Shown here in pieces: positions 42,903 through 53,039 of a stretch of 64,000 nucleotides of DNA (positions within the stretch are counted from its first letter, which is position 1; each line of letters begins with the position of its first letter). A program made the position numbers and the translations under genes. This stretch comes from Rallus limicola. Its lineage: Eukaryota; Chordata; Aves; Gruiformes; Rallidae. The notes beneath the pieces are model-generated. The model saw nothing but the letters and a program-made list of their open reading frames with translations, was not told where the DNA came from and made no database searches. The stretch lies in NCBI GenBank assembly GCA_022605955.1, contig JAKCOZ010000040.1:2046001-2110000 (forward strand). Direction: 5' to 3'.

Positions 42903-43211
42903 TTAGCAGGGTTGGCATCTGTTGCCACAGTAGCGGCTGGTGATGCAGGAGAGGTCAAAGCCCCCAGAGTTGATGGGCACTCCATCACAGCTGAGGATGC
43001 TGCCAACAGCAGCGGAGGTGGAGGAGCCCACAACGGTGTTCTGTGGGAAGGAGCTGAGGATGGGTCCAGGCAGGGTCACCACCACAGGAGAGGGCTCAAT
43101 GACCACAGTGGAAGGCTGGCACTGCCTGCAACAGGGCTCATTGCAGCTGTTGGCCAGCGGGGTCGGGCCGCAGGGCTGGCAGCAGGGCTGGCACTGGGTG
43201 TAGCAGGACAT
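42903..43211 (-). CDS. Feather-type beta-keratin, type C (gene 13)
   Basis: 102 aa, protein identical to gene 9, with the complete 3'UTR that gene 12 has partly lost. Exon 2 starts at 43232, the intron is 43233-43535 and exon 1 ends at 43536. An intronic base pair (GAGCACAGTGCAAAG for GAGCACCGTGCAAAG near 43380) sets it apart from genes 9, 10, 12 and 14. It is divergent to gene 14, but with 2.5 kb of CR1 and LTR debris between the TATA boxes. Confidence 0.95.
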   Translation of the reverse strand: MSCYTQCQPCCQPCGPTPLANSCNEPCCRQCQPSTVVIEPSPVVVTLPGPILSSFPQNTVVGSSTSAAVGSILSCDGVPINSGGFDLSCITSRYCGNRCQPC

Positions 43212-43594
43212 GTTGCAGGGCTGGAGGTGCACCTGGAGAGAGAGTGGGGGAAGCAGAGCATGAGCGGTGGCTGAGGAGCAGCCTGTCATCCCAGCACGAG
43301 TGACCCAAGGCATGTGGCAGGTGAGGAGATAGAGGCTTTGCACTAGGCCCACAGGCCTCTTTGCCCATCCCCTTGAGCACAGTGCAAAGAGAACGGAGCC
43401 CAGGAAAGATCTTTCCAAACCAGGAACCCAACCTCAGCCCAGCCCCAGCCCCACCCCATCCCAGAGCTTCTCCCTGCTTCCCCTCCCAGGTCAGGCAGCC
43501 CCCTGCCCCGATGTAGGACAGAGCTGCCAACTCACTTGCTTCCAAAGGAGAAGAAGGGGAGTGAAGCGAATGAGAGAGGCAAGAGCTGGGATGG

Positions 43595-43623
43595 CTTTTA
43601 TACCATTCCTGCACTGCCCCAGG
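43595..43623 (-). promoter_or_regulatory. Promoter of gene 13
   Basis: TATAAAAG at 43595-43602 (minus strand) behind CCTGGGGCAGTGCAGG. The full upstream region matches gene 9. Confidence 0.85.
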
Positions 43624-44121
43624 TCTTCAGGAAGCCTCTGTGGAAGCCATACTTTTCTGAGAAGCTCATCTGAAATGCAAAACATCCCAGGTAATGATAT
43701 GGGCTGTGCTTGGTTTCCTGAAGCCTTGTCATTTCCTTGTTTGGCTGTGCCCACTCCCCCTTGAACACTCCGATTCAGTGCTGACATGGGAGGCTCAAGG
43801 ATTCCTGGGGCAGGAGTGCATCAGTGCCAGCAGAAGATGAGTCTCAAGTGCAAGAGATTTCATCTGTAAGACATTGGCCTGGGGCACTGCCATGCTGGGC
43901 ACTGGCCATTGGCACTTCTTTTGCTTATTTGCATGCCCATGGGCAGGAAGGTCCCTTCTGCTCCTGGCCCTGCAATCCTCACATGGTTGCCAGAGGTCTC
44001 CTGAGTGGGATGATGTGTCTCATCTCCTTTCTCCCAGACTCCAAGCTGTCTTGAAGGTCACTGCTCATTGACTGCCGTAGCAGAGGGTAGTCAACTCTGC
44101 TACTTTTGGCTCTTTTCCTCC

Positions 44122-44312
44122 TAACACATTAGGCATTGGAGCGGGTTGCCCAGGGAGGCAGTGGAGTCCCCATCCCTTGTGGTGTTTAAGGAAAGGTTGG
44201 ATGAGGTACTTAGGGACATGGTTTAGTAAGTGATGTGGGTGGTAAGGGGACAGTTGGACTGGATGATCTTGGGAGGTCCTTTCCAACCTTAATGATTGTA
44301 TGATTCTAGGAA
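44122..44312 (+). mobile_element. CR1 LINE 3' end
   Basis: Forward copy of the tail at 21390-21577: GGAGCGGGTTGCCCAGGGAG through GGTTTAGTAAGTGATG and GGAGGTCCTTTCCAACCTTA. Confidence 0.85.
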
Positions 44313-44498
44313 CACTGCTCTGGGGAGGCCATGATGCTCCTTTTGGGACTTCTCCATTCTCTGGTTTCTGTTTGGGCATCGTTTACCAACAAATCCATTA
44401 GTGTGCCTAGGGCCTTTTTCTGTCCCAGGGTGCTGAGCCTGCTGAGTACTGCTGACAGAATTGTTGATAGTGGAAGGTGCCTCCTGGACCAGCATTGC

Positions 44499-44605
44499 AG
44501 AATCACAGAGTGTCAGAATGGTAGGGTTTGGAAGGGGCCTCTGATGATCATGAATCAACCCCTGCAGCTAATGCATGTTCACCTATAGCAGGTTGCACAG
44601 GATCA
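44499..44605 (-). mobile_element. CR1 LINE 3' end fragment
   Basis: GAATCACAGAGTGTCAGAATGG and GGAAGGGGCCTCTGATGATC, a reverse CR1 tail abutting a forward CR1. Confidence 0.6.
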
Positions 44606-45322
44606 TGTCATTTGCAGATGACACTAAATTGGGAGGAGCTGTTGACTCTGTTGAAGGGTGGAGAAGGGACTTGGACAAATTATAGAGCTGGCAATCACCA
44701 ACAGCGTGAAGTTTAACAAGGGCAAGTGCTGGATTCTGCACCTGAGAAGGGAAAACCGTGGTTACACGTGCAGACTGGGGGATCAGACACTGGAGGCCAG
44801 CCATGCCGAGAGGAATTTGGGGGTCTCAGTTGACACAAGTTACCCATGAGCCAGCAGTGTGCCCAGGCAGCCTGAAGTGCCAAACATATCCTGGGGTGCA
44901 TCAAACACAGTATTGTGAGCTGGACCTGGGAGGTGGTTGTCCCACTCTACACTGTGCTGGCTCAGCCTCACCATTAGTATTGTGTGCAGCTTTGGGCACC
45001 ACAGTACAAGATGGACACAAAAATATTGGACAGTGTCCAAAGGAAGGTAACAAAGATGGTGAAGGGTCTGGAGGGGACGTCGTACGAGGAGAGGCTGAAC
45101 TCCCTTGGTTTGTTCAGCCTGGAGAAAACAAGACTGAGGGGAGACCTCATCACAGTCTGTAGCTTCCTTACGAGGGGGAGCATACGGGCAGACACTGATC
45201 TCCTCTCTTTGGGGACTAGGGATAGACCCTGGGGGAACAGCACAAAGCTGTGACAGGTGAGGTTTAGGTTGGATATTAAGAAGAGGTTCTTTACTGAGAG
45301 GGTGATCAGGCACTGGACCAGC
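44606..45322 (+). mobile_element. CR1 LINE fragment (RT end and 3' part)
   Basis: Starts at the FADDTKLGG-encoding stretch (TTTGCAGATGACACTAAATT), continues with [53 protein letters not shown] and FRLDIKKRFFTERVIRHW. Several frameshifts. It ends where LTR-like sequence starts near 45322. Confidence 0.88.
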
Positions 45323-45482
45323 ATGGTTCCCCCACAGAGTCACAAATCCTGCAAGCAGACCTGCTCCTCCATGGGCCCCTGTCTCTACGAGCTGCAGGTC
45401 CTGCCAGGAGCTTGCTCCAGCACTGGCTTCGCTTCAGGTCCCACCCTCATTCAGGAGTCACCACCTGCTCCACTCTGTGTTC
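45323..45482 (-). mobile_element. ERVL-like internal tandem region fragment
   Basis: CCCCCACAGAGTCACAAATCC, CTGCTCCTCCATGGGC and TGCAGGTCCTGCCAGGAGC are relatives of the tandem units at 40780-40940, in the same orientation. Confidence 0.55.
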
Positions 45483-46083
45483 CTACACAGGCTTGGAGTC
45501 TGGGAGAAAGGAGATGAGACACATCATCCCACTCAGGAGACCTCTGGCAACCATGTGAAGATTGCAGGGCCAGGAGCAGAAGGGACCATCATGGGCATGC
45601 AAATAAGCAAAAGAAGAGCCATGGGCCAGTGCCCAGCATGGCAGTGCCCCAGGCCAATGCCCTACAGATGAAATCTCTCCCCACCTGGATGCTCTCAGTC
45701 TTTCCATCATGTTTGCACATCCTGGAGAACAGCTCTGTTTCCAACTTCCATTCCACTTCCCACATCTTATGTTTCTTTGGGCTCTAGATCAGTGCCATAG
45801 GCCAGTGCCCATCACAGGAGGGCCCCAGGCCAATGTCTTACGCTCCACACCTCAGTCACTTGAGACTCATCTTCTGCTGGCACTGATGCACTCCTGCCCC
45901 AGGAATCCTTGAGCCTCCCATGTCAGCACTGAATCGGAGTGTTCAAGGGGGAGTGGGCACGGCCAAACAAGGAAATGACAAGGCTTCAGGAAACCAAGCA
46001 CAGCCCATATCATTACCTGGGATGTTTTGCATTTCAGATGAGCTTCTCAGAAAAGTATGGCTTCCACAGAGGCTTCCTGAAGA

Positions 46084-46112
46084 CCTGGGGCAGTGCAGGA
46101 ATGGTATAAAAG
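46084..46112 (+). promoter_or_regulatory. Promoter of gene 14
   Basis: TATAAAAG at 46105-46112 behind CCTGGGGCAGTGCAGG, with the gene 9 form of the upstream GAGGCTTCC. Exon 1 ends at 46171. Confidence 0.85.
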
Positions 46113-46495
46113 CCATCCCAGCTCTTGCCTCTCTCATTCGCTTCACTCCCCTTCTTCTCCTTTGGAAGCAAGTGAGTTGGCAGCTCTGTCCTACATCGGG
46201 GCAGGGGGCTGCCTGACCTGGGAGGGGAAGCAGGGAGAAGCTCTGGGGTGGGGTGGGGCTGGGGCCGGGCTGAGGTTGGGTTCCTGGTTTGGAAAGATCT
46301 TTCCTGGGCTCCGTTCTCTTTGCACGGTGCTCAAGGGGATGGGCAAAGAGGCCTGTGGGCCTAGTGCAAAGCCTCTATCTCCTCACCTGCCACATGCCTT
46401 GGGTCACTCGTGCTGGGATGACAGGCTGCTCCTCAGCCACCGCTCATGCTCTGCTTCCCCCACTCTCTCTCCAGGTGCACCTCCAGCCCTGCAAC

Positions 46496-46804
46496 ATGTC
46501 CTGCTACACCCAGTGCCAGCCCTGCTGCCAGCCCTGCGGCCCGACCCCGCTGGCCAACAGCTGCAATGAGCCCTGTTGCAGGCAGTGCCAGCCTTCCACT
46601 GTGGTCATTGAGCCCTCTCCTGTGGTGGTGACCCTGCCTGGACCCATCCTCAGCTCCTTCCCACAGAACACCGTTGTGGGCTCCTCCACCTCCGCTGCTG
46701 TTGGCAGCATCCTCAGCTGTGATGGAGTGCCCATCAACTCTGGGGGCTTTGACCTCTCCTGCATCACCAGCCGCTACTGTGGCAACAGATGCCAACCCTG
46801 CTAA
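46496..46804 (+). CDS. Feather-type beta-keratin, type C (gene 14)
   Basis: 102 aa, fifth identical copy of the type C protein. The intron is 46172-46474 (303 nt, with GGGGCCGGGC where gene 9 has GGGGCTGGGC) and exon 2 begins at 46475. The poly(A) signal is at 47236-47241. The 3' flank follows gene 10 until 47560 and then switches to unrelated sequence (CACTTCAGGACAGC for CACTGCCCAAGTGA), the right edge of the duplicon. Confidence 0.95.
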   Translation: MSCYTQCQPCCQPCGPTPLANSCNEPCCRQCQPSTVVIEPSPVVVTLPGPILSSFPQNTVVGSSTSAAVGSILSCDGVPINSGGFDLSCITSRYCGNRCQPC

Positions 46805-47235
46805 AGCTGCTGCAGGCAGCCCCACAGGATAACAGGAACCCAGAAGACTGTAATGGACTGAGCATGGAGATCCTGGCCATCACTTTCAGAGGCACCAAGC
46901 ATCCATGCCTTCTGCTGCAAAGGAAGGCAGGAAGAGGCATGCCTGAGCTCTCTGAAAATATGACCCTTGCCTAACTTGCCTGTTTCTCTCTCTCTTTTCT
47001 CTCTCTCTTTTCTCTGCTGCCTTCTGCTGCCCTGGGCTGTGAGCACCTGCCAAGGCCTAGCCCAAGAAGGACCTACTGCCCCCCTCCCTCTCTGGGGCAG
47101 TCAGGTGGACAGACAGACACCCAGTGCAAACTCTTTCCTGGCAAAAGACTTCTTCTGGGTAAAGTCTCCTAGCCACCCTGGTACTCCCTGCACTCTGGCC
47201 CCCACCCAGAGGACCTCATTTCCCTCCTTCAATTC

Positions 47236-47241
47236 ATTAAA
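47236..47241 (+). terminator. Poly(A) signal of gene 14
   Basis: ATTAAA followed by GTTCTGCTGCATCCC. Confidence 0.75.
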
Positions 47242-47560
47242 GTTCTGCTGCATCCCAGCCTGAGTCTCTGTGTGGTCCTTCTCGCTCTGGACGCTCTCCC
47301 CATTGTCCAGAGAGAAAGGTGACAGTCTGGGGAGCTCTTGCAGGCATCAAGGAAAGCCATGGGCATACCCACTGGAAGGGGAGGGGGAGACACAGGCAGT
47401 GGACCCCTTCCAAGGAGTCAAGCTGTCCCTTGCAGCTGAGAAGATGTCCCTGGCTCCTGCAGGCCGAGCAGCCCTCAGGGCCTGCCTGGCTGTATCCCTG
47501 CACACAAATGCCCTCCTCAGCCTTTGAGTGTGCCCTGCAGACAGAGGGGAGCCCAACCAC

Positions 47561-47929
47561 TTCAGGACAGCAGATCGTGGTCTTTCAGAGATCTGTTAGA
47601 ATAAAACCCCAAACAAACATGGGATAAGGTGTTGGAGGGAAGCAGGTGTTGGTGGGAAGCAGGTGTCAGAAAAGCTGCCTAATATTCATGGGCCTCCTCC
47701 CCCAAGATGAAATGCAGAGCATGCCCAATCTATTAGTGGGAAAAGAAAGGCTGGGGAAAATAGGGCCTACTGCTACCAGAGGCCTTTCTGACACAGGACT
47801 GTAGTTGTTTCTTCACTGCAGTTTTTACTTGCAAGACCAGCCTTCAGGAATCCCAAGCCTTACAGAGCACAGGGGAAGTTTGGACCAAGGAAAACATATC
47901 CTTGGTAGAAGAGGATTAGATTAGGCAAT
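47561..47929. other. Intergenic sequence, no gene recognised
   Basis: Unique spacer between the C duplicon and a CR1 fragment, with a short imperfect GGAAGCAGGTGTTGGTGG duplication at about 47637-47670. Confidence 0.4.
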
Positions 47930-48115
47930 ACTGAAGCAAACTGGACATGCAAAAGTCAGTGAGCCTTGATCCCATAAGTGCTGAGGGAACTGACTGATAT
48001 CATTGTGAGGCCACTCCCAGTAATCTTTGAAAGATCATAGTGATTGGGGGAGGTACTTAAGGACAGGAGGAAAGCAAGTAACATTCTCATCTTGAAAAAG
48101 GCCAAGAAGGGCGTA
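47930..48115 (+). mobile_element. CR1 LINE fragment (ORF2, before RT)
   Basis: CATTGTGAGGCCACTCCCAG, AATCTTTGAAAGATCATAG, TTAAGGACAGGAGGAAAGC and CTTGAAAAAGGCCAAGAAGG follow the order of the CR1 ORF2 segment before the RT palm. Confidence 0.7.
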
Positions 48116-48319
48116 TGGGTGAGCTCCAGAATGCCAATGATAAGAAAAGGCTGTTCCTGGTGTGGTGTGCCAGTGGAGTCCTCACCTACCTAGCTAGAAA
48201 CACCCACTCTTCTGCACATGCCTGCTTTGTTATTGGCAATGTGATGGGGTTTGCCCCACTGGAGTTTTACAAATTCTCCTGGGGTCCCCAGTTTTTGGAG
48301 ATAGTACTATTTTAGGAGG

Positions 48320-48720
48320 TGTTGTGTTTTAGCCCCAGCTGGCAGCTGAGCACCACACAGCCCCTCGCCAGGTGTGATAGGGAGAAGAATGGGAAGCCAA
48401 AGGCAAACCTTGTGGGTTGAGATACAGTTTACTGTGACAGCAAGGGGAGAGAGAAATAGCAATAACTGGACTTACAGCAAAAAATACACAAAACTGGCCT
48501 TAAACAATGCAACTTCTCACCAAACTGTACAACTCAGACCATACAGCTTAAAGCCATCCTGGAGCCACCTGCTTCTCCCTCACCAGTCACCCCTTTATGC
48601 TAACCATGACATCATGGTATGAAATACCACCTTTGGTTAGTTTGGGTCATGGTGATGATTCCCTGAGAGAGCTTAAGGTTGGCCATAGGTGTAATAAAGA
48701 ATAAAGTCCGTTTCACACTG
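48320..48720 (-). mobile_element. ERVL-like LTR, reverse
   Basis: Reverse copy: the edge reads GTTTTAGCCCCAGCTGGCAG and GAGCACCACACAGCCCCTCG, followed by GGGTTGAGATACAGTTTAC and further LTR-like sequence ending near 48720. The first 80 bases match the known avian LTR end; the rest is inferred from continuity. Confidence 0.6.
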
Positions 48721-48894
48721 GAATATTACAAACCTGCTAATTTTGTAAAACTGAAAGATTAGAAAGCAGTGAGTAAGCCAATGAAAACTAAGAAAACTCA
48801 TTTTAACCCTGTACACATCAAAAAGGCCACTCAGAAACATCCCAGAGAAACACCACTCTGTCTGGATATCTGGAATAAGGATATGAAGACTAAA

Positions 48895-49165
48895 GAATGA
48901 CAGAAACATGGGGTGCAGTGCAGCAGAACTTTAATGAGTGAGAAGAAATAAACAATGTTGCCCTCAGTGAAGGTCCTGCTGCAGGGAGCATGAGGGACAG
49001 AAAAGAATCTAATGACACTGGTTCTACCAGACATCCCACCAGGTACTGATCTGGCTGTTCCAGAAAGAGAGAATGGCAAGGAGATTCTTCCTTGGCTGCT
49101 TTGTGAGGCTCACAGTCCAGGGGAACACAAGAGAATGGGGAGCCTACATCTCACTGCCATGTTCT
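48895..49165 (-). pseudogene. 3'UTR relic of a lost type D beta-keratin gene
   Basis: The minus strand aligns with the 3'UTR of gene 15/16 across its length: a poly(A) signal ATTAAA at 48930-48935 followed by GTTCTGCTGCAC, the segments AGATTCTTTTCTGTCC, CTGGGATGTCTGGTAGAACC and CAGCCAAGGAAG, and TTGTGTTCCCCTGGACTGTGAG against TTGTGCTCCCCTGAGCTGTGAG. Identity is far lower than between live D genes. No coding exon follows upstream; from about 49165 the sequence no longer matches. I read it as a gene truncated by deletion, with the living gene 15 placed next to it. Confidence 0.65.
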
Positions 49166-49369
49166 TTCCTGATAACTTCCATCCCAATGTTGACCTTTCC
49201 AGGGAAAAAGACAAACTGTGCACAACAAAGCGGGTGGCAGTCACACGTAGGATAACTCTATCCAGAGCCAAAAAGGCAAAGAAATTTGGAAACTAGATGT
49301 TCACAGGCCAACAAGCCTGTGTTGCCAATCTCTGCAAAATCGTCTGTAAAAGCCCTCTCACTGGGGAAC
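49166..49369. other. Spacer between relic and gene 15 duplicon
   Basis: No similarity to keratin coding sequence that I could find and no other feature. Confidence 0.4.
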
Positions 49370-49469
49370 GTGGGGTGGGGAAAAGCAGCAGCTCTCTCCC
49401 TGCCCATGCTGGGATAGCACCTGCAGAGGAAAGGATGACACAGAGACGTGGGCTGGGATGCAGCAGAAC

Positions 49470-49475
49470 TTTATT
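49470..49475 (-). terminator. Poly(A) signal of gene 15
   Basis: AATAAA on the minus strand, in CAATAAAGTTCTGCTGC. This D1 subtype uses AATAAA where all other genes here use ATTAAA. Confidence 0.8.
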
Positions 49476-49853
49476 GAGTCAAAAGCAGGAAATGAGGTAG
49501 GTCCGAGTGGAGTCCTCAAGGCAAGAATCAGCATCACAGGGGCAGAGACGACTCTACGCCCCATGGCTGTGGCAGAGGTCCCACCAGACGTCCGTCTGCC
49601 TGCCCCAGAGAGGGAGCAGAGCCAGCAGGTTGTCCCTAGGCTGGCGTTGTGGAGCTCACAGCTCAGGGGAGCACAAGAGACGAAGGAGATGAGCAAAAGG
49701 GGGATGGAAGAGGAGAAAGGCAGCCATGGGCCGTGCTTTCCATGAGCTCAGGCTGGCCCCATCCTTTGGCAAGGTGAGCTGCAGTGGCTCAGTTGCTATG
49801 GGAGCATTTTGTGGGTGCCTGGGGGGTCATGTCCAGTGGCATCTCCAGCAGCT

Positions 49854-50174
49854 TTAGCAGGGGAGGCACCTCCTGCCGCAGTAGCGGCTGCCGATGCCAG
49901 AGAGGCCGAAGCCGGAGAGGCCAAAGCCCCCAGAGGAGATGGGCACTCCCTCAGAGCTGAGGATGCTGCCAACGGCAGCGGAGGTGGAGGAGCCCACGGC
50001 GGTGCTCTGCGGGAAGGAGCTGAGGATGGGTCCAGGCAGGGTCACCACCACCGGGGAGGGCTGGATGACCACGGTGGAGTCCTGGCACTGCCTGACACAG
50101 GGCTCATTGCAGCTGTTGGCCAGCGGGGTCGGGCCGCAGGGCTGGCAGGGCTGGCACGGGCTGTAGCAGGACAT
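49854..50174 (-). CDS. Feather-type beta-keratin, type D1 (gene 15)
   Basis: 106 aa, the classical feather-keratin form. It starts [20 protein letters not shown], then [20 protein letters not shown], the core at about 41-74, the tail [14 protein letters not shown] (a six-residue GFGLSG repeat) and [10 protein letters not shown]. Ten Cys; the tail Cys of types A-C at the SILSC and LSC positions are Ser or absent. The intron is only 139 nt (50195-50333), exon 2 starts at 50194 and exon 1 ends at 50334. The 3'UTR is the D1 version. It is divergent to gene 16. Confidence 0.95.
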   Translation of the reverse strand: MSCYSPCQPCQPCGPTPLANSCNEPCVRQCQDSTVVIQPSPVVVTLPGPILSSFPQSTAVGSSTSAAVGSILSSEGVPISSGGFGLSGFGLSGIGSRYCGRRCLPC

Positions 50175-50392
50175 GTCTTGGGCTGCAGATGCACCTGGGA
50201 GACAGGACAGTGGGAAACTCAGCACGAGGGATGGTTGAAGACAAGCACTGCACTCCACCACGGGGGGTACCCTTTCACACCACCCAGAAGAGCCCCTCCA
50301 AGAGCAAGCAAGCCAAAGGAGATTCAGACTCACCTGGTTCCAGAGGAGATGGAGGCGAGAGGAGTGGATGAGAGAGTGAGGAGAAGGACCTG

Positions 50393-50421
50393 CTTTTATA
50401 CTGCTCCTGCACTGCCCCAGG
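50393..50421 (-). promoter_or_regulatory. Promoter of gene 15
   Basis: TATAAAAG at 50393-50400 (minus strand) behind CCTGGGGCAGTGCAGG. The upstream blocks TGCCATTAGGTAGAATATT and GGCAGCGTTGAGGGAAACC lie at about 50470-50530. Confidence 0.85.
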
Positions 50422-50692
50422 CACACAGTCCCTGCATGTGGGCAGTAATTTTCCAAGAGACTCACCTCCAAAGCAAAATATTCTACCTAATGGCACCGGT
50501 GGTGTTTTGGTTTCCCTCAACGCTGCCATTTCACTTCCTCATTTCTGACAAGGCCATTAGGCCACGGAGGCTCCTTTGAAGCCTTGGCATGACAGGCCCA
50601 AGGATTTCCTGATCGGGGTCGTGTCAGCCTGGTGAGGTTGTTTACAAGCCCCTGTGCAGGAAGGTGCCCTCGTCTTCCTGCCAGTGCAGTCC

Positions 50693-51761
50693 TATTCTGG
50701 GTGCTCAGAGGCTCCTGCGGCTGAAGACATCCTCCTGCCTTCCTGTCTGCCTCCCTGCTTGAGTCAGCAGATGGCCATGGCCTCCAGCGACAGGTGGGAT
50801 GCATTTCAACCCCCTTCACCCAAGGCCATCTTCACCTTCTGGGGAGACTTTTACCGGTGTCTTTGGCAAAGTGGCCCCCACTCTGGGGGTCCCAAACCAA
50901 TGCCATCAGCAGGCCAGTGGAAGGAAACCCTCATCCTAGAACTCCTAATTCCAGCACAAGCCCTGGGGAGTTGAGTCCTGCCTCACAGGATGGGCGGTGT
51001 GTTGAGTCTCAGGACTGCACCTTGTTCCTCCCACTCTCCTCACACCACCGTGTGCTTTCGCCACACGCTTTGATCCCTGACCTGCAGGATGCACAACGGC
51101 CTGGCCTGGAGCTGTGTGCTTGGGTACTGCCCAGTACTCAGAGGTGGTTTTCCCTGGGCAGGGATGGAGCTGCCCTGCCCGCAGGGGAATTCTGCCCTGT
51201 GTGGGTCATACACTTGCAGACAGCATGCAGCATCAGCGGGACACACGTCCTCTGCTACAAAGCCATTTGGCAGCCCGCTGGCTCCAGTGTGTATTGGTGT
51301 AGGGAGTTCTTCCTCCTTCCACTGCAAGGAGTCTGCACTCCTTGCCCCAGTCTGGACTCCTGCCATGCCCCAGGGGAGAGTGGCTGCTCCCTGAATTTCA
51401 TTCTACTCAGCACAACCTTGGCAACCAGCAGCCATGCCATATTTTGGTACCTTGTGCTTCCCTCCTCCCTGGCCTGTGTTTTGTCACTCGATTTGTAAGG
51501 ATTGTCAGAGGACGCAGAGTGAAAAGCCCTGATGTGATGAGTTGAGATGAACAACTTCTCGTTTACGTCCTTCACATGGTCACTTATTTCTATCTTTGGG
51601 GTTTTTTCTGAAGTTAGGAGGTCCACTGAGTTTCGTCCAGTAGACAGAATGAAGAAATAACCTTCAAAATCTATCGTCCTGTCCAACATGTCCCTGTCTG
51701 TCTCATCTTGGTATTTGAAATGATCCTACATAGAGTATGAATTGTGTCAGAAGTGATGAAT
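50693..51761. other. Divergent spacer between genes 15 and 16
   Basis: No gene supported. About 50693-51210 recurs inverted upstream of gene 18 (57142-57660). About 51520-51760 is unlike the other D upstream regions and replaces the distal part of the gene 16 promoter. Confidence 0.5.
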
Positions 51762-51873
51762 ATAAATGGCAGCGTTGAGGGAAACCAAAACACCACCGGT
51801 GCCATTAGGTAGAATATTTTGCTTTGGAGGTGAGTCTCTTGGAAAATTACTGCCCACATGCAGGGACTGTGTG

Positions 51874-51902
51874 CCTGGGGCAGTGCAGGAGCAGTATAAA
51901 AG
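51874..51902 (+). promoter_or_regulatory. Promoter of gene 16
   Basis: TATAAAAG at 51895-51902 behind CCTGGGGCAGTGCAGG. Homology to other D1 promoters stops at about 51762, in the GGCAGCG block, so the AGGAAGTG part just upstream is lost. Exon 1 ends at 51961. Confidence 0.83.
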
Positions 51903-52120
51903 CAGGTCCTTCTCCTCACTCTCTCATCCACTCCTCTCGCCTCCATCTCCTCTGGAACCAGGTGAGTCTGAATCTCCTTTGGCTTGCTTGCTCTTGGAGG
52001 GGCTCTTCTGGGTGGTGTGAAAGGGTACCCCCCGTGGTGGAGAGCAGTGCTTGTCTTCAACCATCCCTCGTGCTGAGTTTCCCACTGTCCTGTCTCCCAG
52101 GTGCATCTGCAGCCCAAGAC

Positions 52121-52441
52121 ATGTCCTGCTACAGCCCGTGCCAGCCCTGCCAGCCCTGCGGCCCGACCCCGCTGGCCAACAGCTGCAATGAGCCCTGTGT
52201 CAGGCAGTGCCAGGACTCCACCGTGGTCATCCAGCCCTCCCCCGTGGTGGTGACCCTGCCCGGACCCATCCTCAGCTCCTTCCCGCAGAGCACCGCCGTG
52301 GGCTCCTCCACCTCCGCTGCCGTTGGCAGCATCCTCAGCTCTGAGGGAGTGCCCATCTCCTCTGGGGGCTTTGGCCTCTCCGGCTTCGGCCTCTCTGGCA
52401 TCGGCAGCCGCTACTGCGGCAGGAGGTGCCTCCCCTGCTAA
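52121..52441 (+). CDS. Feather-type beta-keratin, type D1 (gene 16)
   Basis: 106 aa, protein identical to gene 15. The intron is 51962-52100 (139 nt) and exon 2 starts at 52101 with GTGCATCTGCAG. The D1 3'UTR ends at AATAAA 52824-52829, with small differences to gene 15 (GGGGCATAGAGTCATC for GGGGCGTAGAGTCGTC). It stands divergent to gene 15 with 1.5 kb between TATA boxes and convergent to gene 17 across a CR1 element. Confidence 0.95.
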   Translation: MSCYSPCQPCQPCGPTPLANSCNEPCVRQCQDSTVVIQPSPVVVTLPGPILSSFPQSTAVGSSTSAAVGSILSSEGVPISSGGFGLSGFGLSGIGSRYCGRRCLPC

Positions 52442-52823
52442 AGCTGCTGGAGATGCCACTGGACATGACCCCCCAGGCACCCACAAAATGCTCCCATAGC
52501 AACTGAGCCACTGCAGCTCACCTTGCCAAAGGATGGGGCCAGCCTGAGCTCATGGAAAGCATGGCCCATGGCTGCCTTTCCCCTCTTCCATCCCCCTTTT
52601 GCTCATCTCCTTCGTCTCTTGTGCTCCCCTGAGCTGTGAGCTCCACAACGCCAGCCTAGGGACAACCTGCTGGCTCTGCTCCCTCTCTGGGGCAGGCAGA
52701 CGGGCGTCTGGTGGGACCTCTGCCACAGCCATGGGGCATAGAGTCATCTCTGCCCCTGTCTGTGATGCTGATTCTTGCCTTGAGGACTCCACTTGGACCT
52801 ACCTCATTTCCTGCTTTTGACTC

Positions 52824-52829
52824 AATAAA
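52824..52829 (+). terminator. Poly(A) signal of gene 16
   Basis: AATAAA followed by GTTCTGCTGCATCCC. Confidence 0.8.
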
Positions 52830-53039
52830 GTTCTGCTGCATCCCAGCCCACGTCTCTGTGTCATCCTTCCCTCTGCAGGTGCTATCCCAGCATGGGCAGG
52901 GAGAGAGCTGCTGCTTTTCCCCACCCCACCTCCCCCAGGGAGAGAGAGGCCTTTTACAGATGCCAGGAGAACCCAGACTAACCATAGCATTTTCAAGGGA
53001 GGGACACAGTGCAGCGGGCTGCCTTGTCATAGAGCCATA

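Larger units (their letters stand above)
41705..44457. repeat. Type C duplicon with gene 13 (mosaic arm)
   Basis: Inverted against both gene 9 and gene 10. On its 3' side (41705-42314) it follows gene 10 (sum 69986); on its 5' side out to 44457, including the CR1 tail, it follows gene 9 (sum 65702). Confidence 0.85.
45484..47560. repeat. Type C duplicon with gene 14
   Basis: Forward copy of the gene 10 segment from about 45840 to 47560 (offset 19721 at the gene). The part 45484-45840 is a patchwork of pieces also found at 21655-21860, 25330-25435 and 38545-38640. Confidence 0.8.
49370..50692. repeat. Type D duplicon with gene 15 (direct copy 59946-61268)
   Basis: Offset is 10576 throughout (3' end, coding exon, TATA), essentially without indels. 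It is also inverted against gene 16 (sum 102295) over 49370-50533. Confidence 0.9.
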
